Source: Acidobacteriota bacterium (GTDB taxonomy: Bacteria; Acidobacteriota; Terriglobia; Terriglobales; Acidobacteriaceae). From it: a DNA stretch of 64,000 nt. Both the position numbers and the translations under genes were made by a program. Below, piece after piece: positions 50,636 through 59,096 of this stretch (the stretch's first letter is position 1; the number at the start of each line of letters is the position of its first letter). The notes beneath the pieces are model-generated. The model was not told the DNA's origin and searched no databases. It saw only the letters and a program-made list of their open reading frames with translations. The stretch spans positions 1 to 64,000 of the forward strand of contig JAJYUB010000013.1 in NCBI GenBank assembly GCA_021792795.1, given 5' to 3'.

Positions 50636-52877
50636 GCGGGCGGCGGGCGAAATAGTAGAGCGATCCGGCCAGCAGCGCGAACATCAGCACCGAAACCCAA
50701 TCATGATAGAGAGGATTTTTCGGCGACATCTTCAGGATGTCGAAGCGGCCTGTTGCCGATTCGTACAACTTGAGCGCGACGCCGAGCAGACCGACGATGC
50801 CTCCGGCGGCAATCAATCCGCTGGCATAGAGGGAGCCGGGGCTGATCTCGCCCTCCAAGGGCCCAGATGCCCCGCCGCTTCGTTCGACCGCGCGATCGAT
50901 CATCCATCGAACCACGCCTCCGCAGAAGATGGCCAGGGTGGTGCCGATGGAAAGATACGCTCCGACGGCGAAGGAGAGCGAGCGGACCCCCAGCAGCTCG
51001 ACAGTCGCGACGAGGAAGACGCCCAACAGAATCAGGCCCCAGGGCAACTGGCGGGTCAGGATACCGTTGATGACGGTGGCCATGAGCCGGGCTTGTGGAG
51101 CAGCGGCGCGCTCGCTGCCGATGCCTTCAATCCACTGGACTTCAATGTGTCCGGTTGCTGGATTGAACAGGTATTTTCCATCCGCGAGCTTGTGCGATCC
51201 AAGGGCGTTCAGCAGGACATAATTTTTCCCATAGTCGAGCTGTTCTGTGCCGCCGGGAAGCTTCACGCGGAACTTCGCGCGGGAAAAATGTTCCTGCTGC
51301 ACCGTCACGCCGTCGGCTGGCTGCGCCAGGTTGTAGGCCATGTTCGCCGGACGAAATTCCTCCAGGCCTTTGTTCATCGCGGTCAAAGTAATGCCAATGG
51401 AAACAGTCGAGATGCAGACGCCGATCAACAGCGCCAACTGCTGCTTCCACGGGGTGGCTCCAATGATGAAGCCGGTTTTTAGGTCCTGCGATGTATCGCC
51501 CGCATTGGCGGAGGCGATGCAGACCACGCCGCCGATGGTGATGGCCAGCGCGCCGAAGGCCGGGGCTGTCCATCCCTTCACCAGAAAGATCGCTGAGGTT
51601 GCCATCAGGGTGGCAATCGTCATACCGGAGATGGGGTTGGCGGAGCTGCCGATGAGGCCGACGATCCGCGAGGAGACGGTGACGAACAGGAAGCCGAACA
51701 ACACCACCAGCAGGGATGCGGCCAAGTTCGCCAGCAGGCTGGTTTGCGCGCCGGGAACGGGCTTGAACGTCAGGAACAGAAACATCAACACCACCAGCAG
51801 AACAGAACCGCCGACAACGACGGACATGGGAAAGTCGCGGTCGGTGCGCTTTTCCGCTGCTGCCGCGGTGCGCGATTTTCCGATGGTTGCAATGCCTTCG
51901 CGGAAGGCGCCCCAGATGGTCGGGAGGGTGCGAAGCAGCGTGAGGATTCCTGCTGCGGACACCGCGCCAGCTCCCATGGGACGGACGTAGGCCGCCCATA
52001 AATCGCTGGGGTTCATCTGCGAGATCGGCTGCGTGCCGGGATAGATGGGTCCGGTGAAATGGGAGCCGAAGAAATGGATGGCGGGCATGAGCACCAGCCA
52101 GGAAAACACGCCGCCGGCGAAGATGGTCCCGGCAACTCGTGGACCGATGATGTAGCCGACACCGAGATATTCCGGCGTGGCATCGGCGCGAATGGCAGAG
52201 CCGGGGAGCCATTTGGGCTCGTAATTCGGCGTGCTGGGCCAGGCGCTGAACAGGTTGCCGTTTTGAAAAAGGGTGTATACCCCGCCCAGGCCAAGGCCCC
52301 AGAAGACACGGCTGGCGAAGGAGCCGCCGCGCTCGCCTGCGAGAAGGACATCGGCGCAGGCTGTGCCTTCGGGATAAGTAAGGTGGCCGTGTTCTTTGAC
52401 GATCAGTTCCCGCCGCAGCGGAATCATGAAGAAGACGCCGAGCCATCCGCCCAGCAGCGCGAGGAAAAAGATGCGCGAGTATTCCAGATCGAAGCCGAGA
52501 AAGATGAGCGCGGGCAGGGTGAAGATGACGCCGGCGGCAATGGACTGGCCCGCGTTGCCGGTGGTCTGCACGATGTTGTTTTCCAGGATGGAGGCGCGAC
52601 CGAGCGCGCGCAACACGCTGATCGACAGCACCGCGATGGGAATGGAGGCAGCGACCGTAAGCCCGGCGCGCAGGCCCACATACACGGTGACGGCTCCAAA
52701 GAGAATGCCGAAGATGCAACCCAGAAAAATGGCGCGGAAGGTAAATTCAGGGCGCGAATCTTCTGGCTTTACGAATGGCTGAAACTCCGTTGAGAGCGCG
52801 GCGCGGCCGGATGTGGAGTGCGACTTGGAATGCGAATCCGCGGGTGGGTTGAATGGCTGTTCGGTAGTGCTGGCCAA
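50604..52877 (-). CDS. OPT-family oligopeptide transporter
   Basis: 757 residues with about 15 hydrophobic helices. OPT family features: EFTFRAIFLGCIFGILFGAVTVYVGLRAG at the first helix, SILENNIVQTTGNAGQSIAAGVIFTLPAL, LTYPEGTACADVLLAGE, GVGYIIGPRVAGTIFAGG, and ANPISGMTIATLMATSAIF. A soluble insertion of about 80 residues (FRPANMAYNLAQPADGVTVQ to HIEVQWIEGIGSE) lies in the second half. OPT proteins import peptides or metal chelates by proton coupling; bacterial members of this size are poorly characterised. It is a single-gene unit. Confidence 0.9.
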   Translation of the reverse strand: MASTTEQPFNPPADSHSKSHSTSGRAALSTEFQPFVKPEDSRPEFTFRAIFLGCIFGILFGAVTVYVGLRAGLTVAASIPIAVLSISVLRALGRASILENNIVQTTGNAGQSIAAGVIFTLPALIFLGFDLEYSRIFFLALLGGWLGVFFMIPLRRELIVKEHGHLTYPEGTACADVLLAGERGGSFASRVFWGLGLGGVYTLFQNGNLFSAWPSTPNYEPKWLPGSAIRADATPEYLGVGYIIGPRVAGTIFAGGVFSWLVLMPAIHFFGSHFTGPIYPGTQPISQMNPSDLWAAYVRPMGAGAVSAAGILTLLRTLPTIWGAFREGIATIGKSRTAAAAEKRTDRDFPMSVVVGGSVLLVVLMFLFLTFKPVPGAQTSLLANLAASLLVVLFGFLFVTVSSRIVGLIGSSANPISGMTIATLMATSAIFLVKGWTAPAFGALAITIGGVVCIASANAGDTSQDLKTGFIIGATPWKQQLALLIGVCISTVSIGITLTAMNKGLEEFRPANMAYNLAQPADGVTVQQEHFSRAKFRVKLPGGTEQLDYGKNYVLLNALGSHKLADGKYLFNPATGHIEVQWIEGIGSERAAAPQARLMATVINGILTRQLPWGLILLGVFLVATVELLGVRSLSFAVGAYLSIGTTLAIFCGGVVRWMIDRAVERSGGASGPLEGEISPGSLYASGLIAAGGIVGLLGVALKLYESATGRFDILKMSPKNPLYHDWVSVLMFALLAGSLYYFARRPLNLRKPAPPQ

Positions 52878-53225
52878 GATTTATGCCTCCCTGAAACAAA
52901 TTCCAGCAAACCGTTGAGTGTAGAGCATTCGCTACGCTTCACGATAGGCGATCTTTTTGTCTACCCCACTCAAGCTAAAAGAGGGCTTGAATGGGGCACC
53001 CCGCGCCGCGGCCGATCCCTTGGGTAAAAAATTTCTGCCGCAGTGGGATGTTCGTTTCACGAATTCCGAATATACTGCACTCAGCCGGGTCGAACGAGGC
53101 GCATGGCCGACACGCTCTGGCACGTGAATCGTTCCTGACAGGGACGATTTATGGTTGGGAGGTGCGTCTTCCCTAGGCAGTCCCCGAGGTCACCAGACCG
53201 AGCCAGTACGCTTCCGCCATCGGAG
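52878..53225. repeat. Intergenic region with a diverged family B palindrome
   Basis: The 348-base gap lies between the divergent OPT transporter and comF-like genes. At 52962-53002 it holds TACCCCACTCAAGC, a loop, GGCTTGAATGGGGCACCCC, a diverged member of the family B repeats. The rest shows no gene I would support and no promoter with good consensus boxes on both sides. The comF frame is open back to 53151, so part of the right end may be coding. Confidence 0.45.
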
Positions 53226-54179
53226 ATGGCCGCATGGCGCGCGGTCGCGCGCGTACTTCGAAGTCCCTTGGATGTTCTTCGAAACCCCATTGACGCTGTC
53301 ACTTGTGCCGTTTTTCCCTCCCGCTGCAGGCTCTGCAATCAACCTCTGCTGCATCTTTCCGCTGCGCCCATCTGCGCCGTTTGCTGGGACGATCCGCCGG
53401 AACAAATTCCAACACAACTATGCACCGTTTGCGGTGAACAACTCAGCGTGGGCGGCTTACGCTTTGCGACAAGCGCCACGCCGCGAAGTTCCGATGCAGG
53501 AAATATCTGCCATTTGTGCGAGCGAGCGCGGCCGCCGTTTCAACTGGCGGTTGCCTATGGCGTCTACGAAGGCACGCTGCGCGGGTTGGTCCACCTGCTG
53601 AAGTATGAGCGCATTCCTACCATCGCCGGGCCTCTGGGTACGCTGTTGGCGGGCTCGATTGCGCGACGCCAGGATTTGCCGCCGAGTCTGACCGTGGTCG
53701 CTGTCCCGCTCCACGCGACGAAACAACGCGAGCGCGGGTTCAATCAAACTGTTCTGCTGGCAGAAGCGACAGTGCGAAGCCTGCGTCGGCTGCGTCCCGA
53801 TCTTGAACTGCGGGTGGCCTTCGAGGTGATGGGCCGCCAGCGCGCCACGGAAACCCAGGCGTGCCTGAAACCGCATCAACGACGACGCAATGTACGCGGC
53901 GCTTTTTTTATCAGGCAACCGGAGAAAATCGCAGGGCGCGCAGTTTTGCTGCTGGATGACATTTACACCACTGGAGCGACCGCCCGCGAATGCACGCGAA
54001 CGCTGCTGGGAGCCGGGGCGATCTCGGTGCATGTGGCGACGCTGGCCCGCTCGCAACGGGAAGGTGTCGCATTTTGGGATTCCGTGCCAGCGGCGGGAAC
54101 GACGATGGGTACAAGCTCGCCGGAGCGAATGTCGGCGAATGAGTCAGTGGCAGTTTCAAGCTTCGGGAATCGAGTTTAG
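53226..54179 (+). CDS. ComF-family phosphoribosyltransferase-like protein
   Basis: 317 residues from ATG 53226; ATG 53151 is an alternative but adds an unlikely N-terminus. A double zinc ribbon comes first ([47 protein letters not shown]). A PRTase fold follows: [57 protein letters not shown] and the PRPP-binding [17 protein letters not shown]. ComF proteins are linked to DNA uptake and replication restart, though their reaction is not defined. An HNH endonuclease gene follows after 11 bases. Confidence 0.88.
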   Translation: MAAWRAVARVLRSPLDVLRNPIDAVTCAVFPSRCRLCNQPLLHLSAAPICAVCWDDPPEQIPTQLCTVCGEQLSVGGLRFATSATPRSSDAGNICHLCERARPPFQLAVAYGVYEGTLRGLVHLLKYERIPTIAGPLGTLLAGSIARRQDLPPSLTVVAVPLHATKQRERGFNQTVLLAEATVRSLRRLRPDLELRVAFEVMGRQRATETQACLKPHQRRRNVRGAFFIRQPEKIAGRAVLLLDDIYTTGATARECTRTLLGAGAISVHVATLARSQREGVAFWDSVPAAGTTMGTSSPERMSANESVAVSSFGNRV

Positions 54180-54190
54180 GGGAGGATCGG

Positions 54191-54820
54191 ATGTCCACGG
54201 GAAGAGCTACGGTGTATGCCCGCAAACAAAAGCCTCAGGCGAAATGCCATACGGGCCATTCTGAGCCCAAGTTGCAGGAGAGGTCGTCCACCCAAACGGC
54301 GTCGCCGATGCACACGCCGGTGCTGGTGCTGAACGCCTCCTATGAACCTATCAACATTTGCGGAGCGCGACGCGCGCTGGTGCTGATCCTGAAGGGTGTC
54401 GCGCGCCCGGAAGAGGAGCACGCAACGCTGTTGCACGCGGCGCGGGTGCGCGTCCGTGTGCCATCCGTCATCCGGCTGCTGGAATATCGCCGCATTCCGC
54501 ACCAGACCCGTGCGCTGTCTCGCAAGAACATTCTGCTGCGCGACCGCAACACCTGCCAATATTGCGCGACCGTTCTGCCCGCGAGCGAATTGACGCTGGA
54601 CCACGTGGTGCCGCGTTCGCGCGGAGGACTTTCCACCTGGGAAAACCTGGTGGCGTGTTGCCATAGCTGCAATCGAACCAAGGGCAACCAGATGATCCAT
54701 GAACTTGAAAGCATGCACTTAATGCGCGAGCCGCGACCATTTTCGCTGCATACCAGCCGGCATATCATGCGCATGATCGGCAGCAGCGATTTGCGCTGGA
54801 GAAAATATCTGTACTACTGA
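54191..54820 (+). CDS. HNH endonuclease
   Basis: 209 residues. A basic N-terminus precedes a conserved region [28 protein letters not shown] and the HNH nuclease domain (HNH_5 type): [30 protein letters not shown], then [19 protein letters not shown]. Two CxxC pairs (CQYC and CHSC) bind structural zinc, and Asp-His with Asn supply the active site. Proteins of this layout are widespread single-copy bacterial genes of unknown role. It is co-oriented and nearly contiguous with the comF-like gene, suggesting a role in DNA processing. Confidence 0.88.
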   Translation: MSTGRATVYARKQKPQAKCHTGHSEPKLQERSSTQTASPMHTPVLVLNASYEPINICGARRALVLILKGVARPEEEHATLLHAARVRVRVPSVIRLLEYRRIPHQTRALSRKNILLRDRNTCQYCATVLPASELTLDHVVPRSRGGLSTWENLVACCHSCNRTKGNQMIHELESMHLMREPRPFSLHTSRHIMRMIGSSDLRWRKYLYY

Positions 54821-54979
54821 GCGGGATGGCGATGAGAATTCCGCGGATGGCAACCGAATTTCCTGGAGGCGCCTGGGTCGTTCTGCTTCACGGCCAGGTC
54901 GGTCATTCCTCGCGTCTCGCCTTATACTGACACTTCAAATGGCAATATAGTTCGACATGGTATTTAGCCTTCTTTTTCC

Positions 54980-56659
54980 ATGACAGAGATAGAAACCCAG
55001 GCAACAGGCGCCGACCAGCGGGAGCGAGGACCGCTGTGGCTGGATATTTTTTTTGCGTTGCTGACGGCGGCGTATGCGGTGCTGTTCATTCGCCAGCCCA
55101 ATCCCTTCTTTGCGGACGACAGCTTTTTTTATCTGCAGGTGGGGCGCAACTTTGCGCTGGGCTATGGCAGCACCTTCAATCGCCTGATGCAGACCAACGG
55201 CTACCATCCCATCTGGATGTTGATGTGCGCGGCGGTCTATAAGGTGTTCCCGAATCGGACCACGGGCCTGCACATGATTGCGGCGCTGATCGTGCTGCTG
55301 AACATTGTGGTGCTGGTGGTCGCGGCGAAATTGCTGCGCCGACTGCGGGCGCCGGCTTGGGTGGCGTGGACGATTCTGATTCCATTTTTGTTTGGCCTGC
55401 AGTTGGGGACCGAGTCTTCTCTGAGCGCGGCCACGCTGGCGGGAACGCTGCTGGCGCTGTACAAGTTCTTCGAGCATCCGGATTGGCTGAGCGGATTCGC
55501 GTTCAATGTTCTAGCGGCGTTCTCCGTGCTGAGTCGCCTCGACTCGATATTTGTCATCGCGTGCCTGTGGATTGCGGCGCTGCTGTGGTGTCTGCAGCAG
55601 CAACAGCAGGCGGCCGGCAAGCGCGCGCTGCGAATCCATCTGGCGTGGATTCCTCTGTACGCAGTGCTGTGGGGCGCGTACCTGGGCAGCAACCTGTTCC
55701 GGTTCCACATCCTGATGCCGATCAGCGGACTACTGAAGTCGAGCAACAGCCATGACCATGCGCTCGGCCATAACCTGCCGCACACGGCCCTGATATCGCT
55801 GATCATTTGTGCGATTTCGCTCCTGATTCTCTGGCGCAAACAGCGCGATCGATGGCTCCTGTTCGCGGAGCTGCCGTTCTTTGTCGGCATCCTGCTGCAC
55901 GCCGCCTACATCACGCTGCGCATGACCGGAGAGACGCGCTGGACCTGGTACTACGTAGGCTGGGCGTTGCTGGCGGCGTTGACCGCCTCGCGCGCGGCGG
56001 CCTGCGTCTTTCGCGCTGCTTCGGCGACCACGCGGGGACGCACTCCTTCCGTGGCGGCGACTCTTTATTCCGTTGGAATGCTTCTTGCGGTCGTGCTCTC
56101 GGCGCTGCTCTGGTACAAGATGGGCTGGAAACATAGCCGCGAGCGGGTTGCGGAAGAGACGACGATCCCCGTTTTGCGACAGGTGTTGGACGATGATCAC
56201 ATGCATCGACTGCTGGCCTACGACCAGCCGGGCGGAATGGCGTACTTTACCGATGCCGCCGTGGTGCCGCTGGATGGCCTGATGGCCGATCGCGAATTCC
56301 AAACCGAACTGGCGCAGAAGGGCATCGGCGAGTTTATTCGCAGGGACAACATCGATGGATTTGCCGGCCCGACGGTGCCGTTCGACCAGTGGGGCAAGGA
56401 CACCTATTGCGGTCATCTCTTTTTGGAGAGCACCAAATATACCTGCGAGTCGTGGATGGCGGGACCGAACGGCGAGCCGCAGTGGATGATCACCGGCGTC
56501 GAGGTGTATTCGCGGCTGCCGCTGGGGCCGGCGGGATATATTTCTCTGCCGCCATCGCATATCGTGTGGACGGGGAAAAATTATGTGACGATATGGAGAA
56601 TCTCTCCAGCGGACAGCGCAACACAGCCCGCGGCAGCTTCTAATTCCGCGTCCGAGTAA
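54980..56659 (+). CDS. Polytopic membrane protein, GT-C glycosyltransferase-like
   Basis: 559 residues. About eleven hydrophobic helices with a first-loop acidic motif FADDSFFYLQVGRN (Asp46-Asp47) and TNGYHPIWM, the layout of GT-C-fold glycosyltransferases. A soluble C-terminal part of about 170 residues follows (LLAYDQPGGMAYFTDAAVVPLDGLM). It is not closely similar to the family 39 member at 2393. It probably uses a polyprenyl-linked sugar donor at the outer face of the membrane, but neither donor nor acceptor can be told. It is flanked by intergenic gaps of about 150 bases and has no obvious operon partner. Confidence 0.68.
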   Translation: MTEIETQATGADQRERGPLWLDIFFALLTAAYAVLFIRQPNPFFADDSFFYLQVGRNFALGYGSTFNRLMQTNGYHPIWMLMCAAVYKVFPNRTTGLHMIAALIVLLNIVVLVVAAKLLRRLRAPAWVAWTILIPFLFGLQLGTESSLSAATLAGTLLALYKFFEHPDWLSGFAFNVLAAFSVLSRLDSIFVIACLWIAALLWCLQQQQQAAGKRALRIHLAWIPLYAVLWGAYLGSNLFRFHILMPISGLLKSSNSHDHALGHNLPHTALISLIICAISLLILWRKQRDRWLLFAELPFFVGILLHAAYITLRMTGETRWTWYYVGWALLAALTASRAAACVFRAASATTRGRTPSVAATLYSVGMLLAVVLSALLWYKMGWKHSRERVAEETTIPVLRQVLDDDHMHRLLAYDQPGGMAYFTDAAVVPLDGLMADREFQTELAQKGIGEFIRRDNIDGFAGPTVPFDQWGKDTYCGHLFLESTKYTCESWMAGPNGEPQWMITGVEVYSRLPLGPAGYISLPPSHIVWTGKNYVTIWRISPADSATQPAAASNSASE

Positions 56660-56801
56660 GAAGCGGCTTGAAAAAACTCCCTCAAGACCCAGGTCAGGGC
56701 CTGTTCACACGGCTCGCCATGCCCGGGAACATTGTGTTCATGTGCTGGCTCGGTGAGGTTGCGGGTACAATAGAGGGTGGTATTCGATACAAATTCTCCG
56801 C

Positions 56802-57719
56802 ATGGCGACCACTCCTGAACTGATTCAGATCGATGTTTTTCCCAGGCGGCCGCAGCCCAGGCCGGAGTGGTTGAAGGCACGCGCGCCGATGGGCGAAACC
56901 TTTCACGATCTGAAAAAGCTGGCGCGCAGCCTGAACCTGAACACGGTGTGCGAGTCGGCGCATTGCCCCAATATTGGCGAATGCTGGAACCACAAGACGG
57001 CCACGTTCATGATGCTGGGCAACCTGTGTACGCGTCGCTGCGGTTTTTGCGCGGTGCCCAAGGGGCGTCCGGAGTCGATCGATTTTGACGAGCCGCGTCG
57101 CGTGGCGGAGGCCGTGGCTGCTTTAGGTTTGAAACACGCCGTCATCACCAGCGTCAACCGCGACGACGATATTACCGGCGGGGCGCGCGCGTTCGCGATG
57201 GTGATTGAGGAAATCCGCCAGCAGGCTCCAGGCTGCCAGGTGGAAGTTCTGGTCCCGGATTTTCAAGGCAAGGAAGATGCGATTCGCATCGTGGTCGATG
57301 CTGCTCCTGAAGTGTTGAATCACAACACGGAAAGCGTGCCGCGGTTGTATCGCGTGGTGCGTTCCGGGGCCCGCTACGAACGCACGTTGCGACTGCTGGA
57401 GTACGCCAAGGAAGTGAATCCGAAGCTGGCGACCAAGTCCGGCGTCATGGTCGGGCTGGGCGAAGAAATGTACGAGTTGCTGGATGTGTTTCGCGACCTG
57501 GCGCGCGTCGGCACCGACATCCTGACCATCGGACAATATCTGCGTCCCTCGAAAGACCATCTGCCGATGTCGCGGACGTATACCCCGCAAGAGTTCGCCT
57601 GGATGAAAGAGGAGGCGATGCGGATGGGCTTCCGCCATGTGGAATCGGGACCGCTGGTGCGATCTTCATACCACGCGCATGAACAGGCTGCATCGACAGG
57701 GCTGAAGGTTCTGGCGTAA
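56802..57719 (+). CDS. lipA: Lipoyl synthase
   Basis: 305 residues. Auxiliary cluster cysteines in TVCESAHCPNIGECW (Cys50, Cys55, Cys61) and the radical SAM cluster LCTRRCGFCAV (Cys76, Cys80, Cys83). Further motifs are VITSVNRDDDITGGARAF, LVPDFQGKEDAIRIVVDA, NHNTESVPRLYRVVR, and the C-terminal RSSYHA with the serine ligand of the auxiliary cluster. It inserts two sulfur atoms into octanoyl chains on lipoyl proteins. No lipB is seen in the window. Confidence 0.96.
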   Translation: MATTPELIQIDVFPRRPQPRPEWLKARAPMGETFHDLKKLARSLNLNTVCESAHCPNIGECWNHKTATFMMLGNLCTRRCGFCAVPKGRPESIDFDEPRRVAEAVAALGLKHAVITSVNRDDDITGGARAFAMVIEEIRQQAPGCQVEVLVPDFQGKEDAIRIVVDAAPEVLNHNTESVPRLYRVVRSGARYERTLRLLEYAKEVNPKLATKSGVMVGLGEEMYELLDVFRDLARVGTDILTIGQYLRPSKDHLPMSRTYTPQEFAWMKEEAMRMGFRHVESGPLVRSSYHAHEQAASTGLKVLA

Positions 57720-57766
57720 GGATCAAGCTCTACCGTACCCACCCTTCGCTCGCAGCGGTATCCGCA

Positions 57767-58111
57767 TCATAGAACGAATTTGCGCGTCGGTTGACGACGG
57801 TCTACGCGCAGCAGCCAGCCCAACATCACAAACAAAACAAACATCACGGAGGCGATCTGGAAGGCGTCCCACCACAAGGTTGTGAAGTTGACGTCGGTCA
57901 TGCCGCTCCAATCGAGCACCAGGAAGCCAAGGGCGACCAGCAGCGCTGTTGCGATGGGCAGGACGCGGCCGTGAATCTGCAAATGTCCGCGACACGAAGG
58001 GCAGCGGAAAAACCCTCTCCATCCTGCTTTGAAGAAGGAGCGACGAAGGCTCAACGGCATCGTGCAGACGGGACAGGTATGCATAGAAGGTTCAAGGAAT
58101 AAAGAGGCCAC
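57767..58111 (-). CDS. Small zinc-ribbon membrane protein
   Basis: 114 residues if read from 58111, 105 from ATG 58084. A zinc ribbon of two CPxC knuckles (HTCPVCTMPL and FFRCPSCRGHL) is followed by two transmembrane helices (VLPIATALLVALGFLVLDW and FQIASVMFVLFVMLGWLL) and a short basic tail. Proteins of this build are common in Acidobacteriota and have no assigned function. It converges with lipA. Confidence 0.6.
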   Translation of the reverse strand: MASLFLEPSMHTCPVCTMPLSLRRSFFKAGWRGFFRCPSCRGHLQIHGRVLPIATALLVALGFLVLDWSGMTDVNFTTLWWDAFQIASVMFVLFVMLGWLLRVDRRQPTRKFVL

Positions 58112-58319
58112 TCACGACGATTTTATTCTAAATGGTTGGCAGCACTTGCATTGCCGACAACTTTAAGGCCGCGCTTGCCAAGATTTGAGATGCAAACGGT
58201 GGAAACTTGACTGTATCGAGGCGCGGCTTGGGCAAGCTGCAAGCCGCCGTGGCCGTTTCAGGAAACAGAGTGCTATCCGCTTGGTTACAATATCGTGTTG
58301 CAGGGAGGAAAAAGACATC

Positions 58320-58907
58320 ATGGCTGGATCAGCAATGGCCGGTATTCCGGCGTTGAAGGAAACGTACCAACTGCTCAGGACTCGAATGGACAAAGCGGTC
58401 GAGGATTTTCGCGCCAACCTGTCTTCCATCCGCACCGGACGCGCTGCCGTGCACATGCTGGACCAGGTGAAGGTGATGGCCTACGGGACCGAGATGCCGT
58501 TGAACCAGGTGGGCCAGATCAGCGCGCCGGAGCCGCAACTGTTGCTGGTCCAACCGTACGATGTCAGCCTGATCGCTGAAATCGAAAAAGGGCTGCGCGT
58601 CGGCAATCAAGGCTTCAATCCGCAGAGCGACGGCAAAGTGGTGCGCGTTCCGGTGCCGCCGATGACCGAGGAGCGCCGCAAGGAAGTCGTCAAGCACCTG
58701 AACAAAGTGCTGGAAGACCATCGCACGGCGGTCCGCAACATTCGCCGCGACGGCAACGAGATGCTGAAGAAGGCGACCAAGGACAAGAAAATCTCAGAGG
58801 ACGAAGAGAAACGGTCGCTGGAAGAAATGCAGAAGCTGACCGATGAAGAGATCAAGCGCATGGAAGAACTCTGCAAGGCCAAGGAAAAAGAAGTGATGCA
58901 GGTCTGA
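58320..58907 (+). CDS. frr: Ribosome recycling factor
   Basis: 195 residues from ATG 58320, with GGGAGG upstream. RRF features: MDKAVEDFRANLSSIRTGRA, VMAYGTEMPLNQVGQISAPEPQ, LLVQPYDVSLIAEIEKGL, GKVVRVPVPPMTEERRKEVVKHL, VRNIRRDGNEMLKK and the C-terminal helix KLTDEEIKRMEEL. It splits post-termination ribosomes with EF-G. It is separated here from pyrH, its usual neighbour. Confidence 0.97.
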   Translation: MAGSAMAGIPALKETYQLLRTRMDKAVEDFRANLSSIRTGRAAVHMLDQVKVMAYGTEMPLNQVGQISAPEPQLLLVQPYDVSLIAEIEKGLRVGNQGFNPQSDGKVVRVPVPPMTEERRKEVVKHLNKVLEDHRTAVRNIRRDGNEMLKKATKDKKISEDEEKRSLEEMQKLTDEEIKRMEELCKAKEKEVMQV

Positions 58908-59096
58908 CGGAGATCTTCCGAGCGGAAAAATATGGGCGCCCCAGGTTCGCGCAGCTAACCCGGGGTTTTCCTTTCCAGTACACAAGAATCAAAAGACCCA
59001 GGGTTGGTTGCCACGGCGGACCAACCCCGGAGTGCCCGTATTCCCAGCGAACTCGACGCCGTTGTTTCTTCCCCGTCGGGAACCTAGAATGCCAGT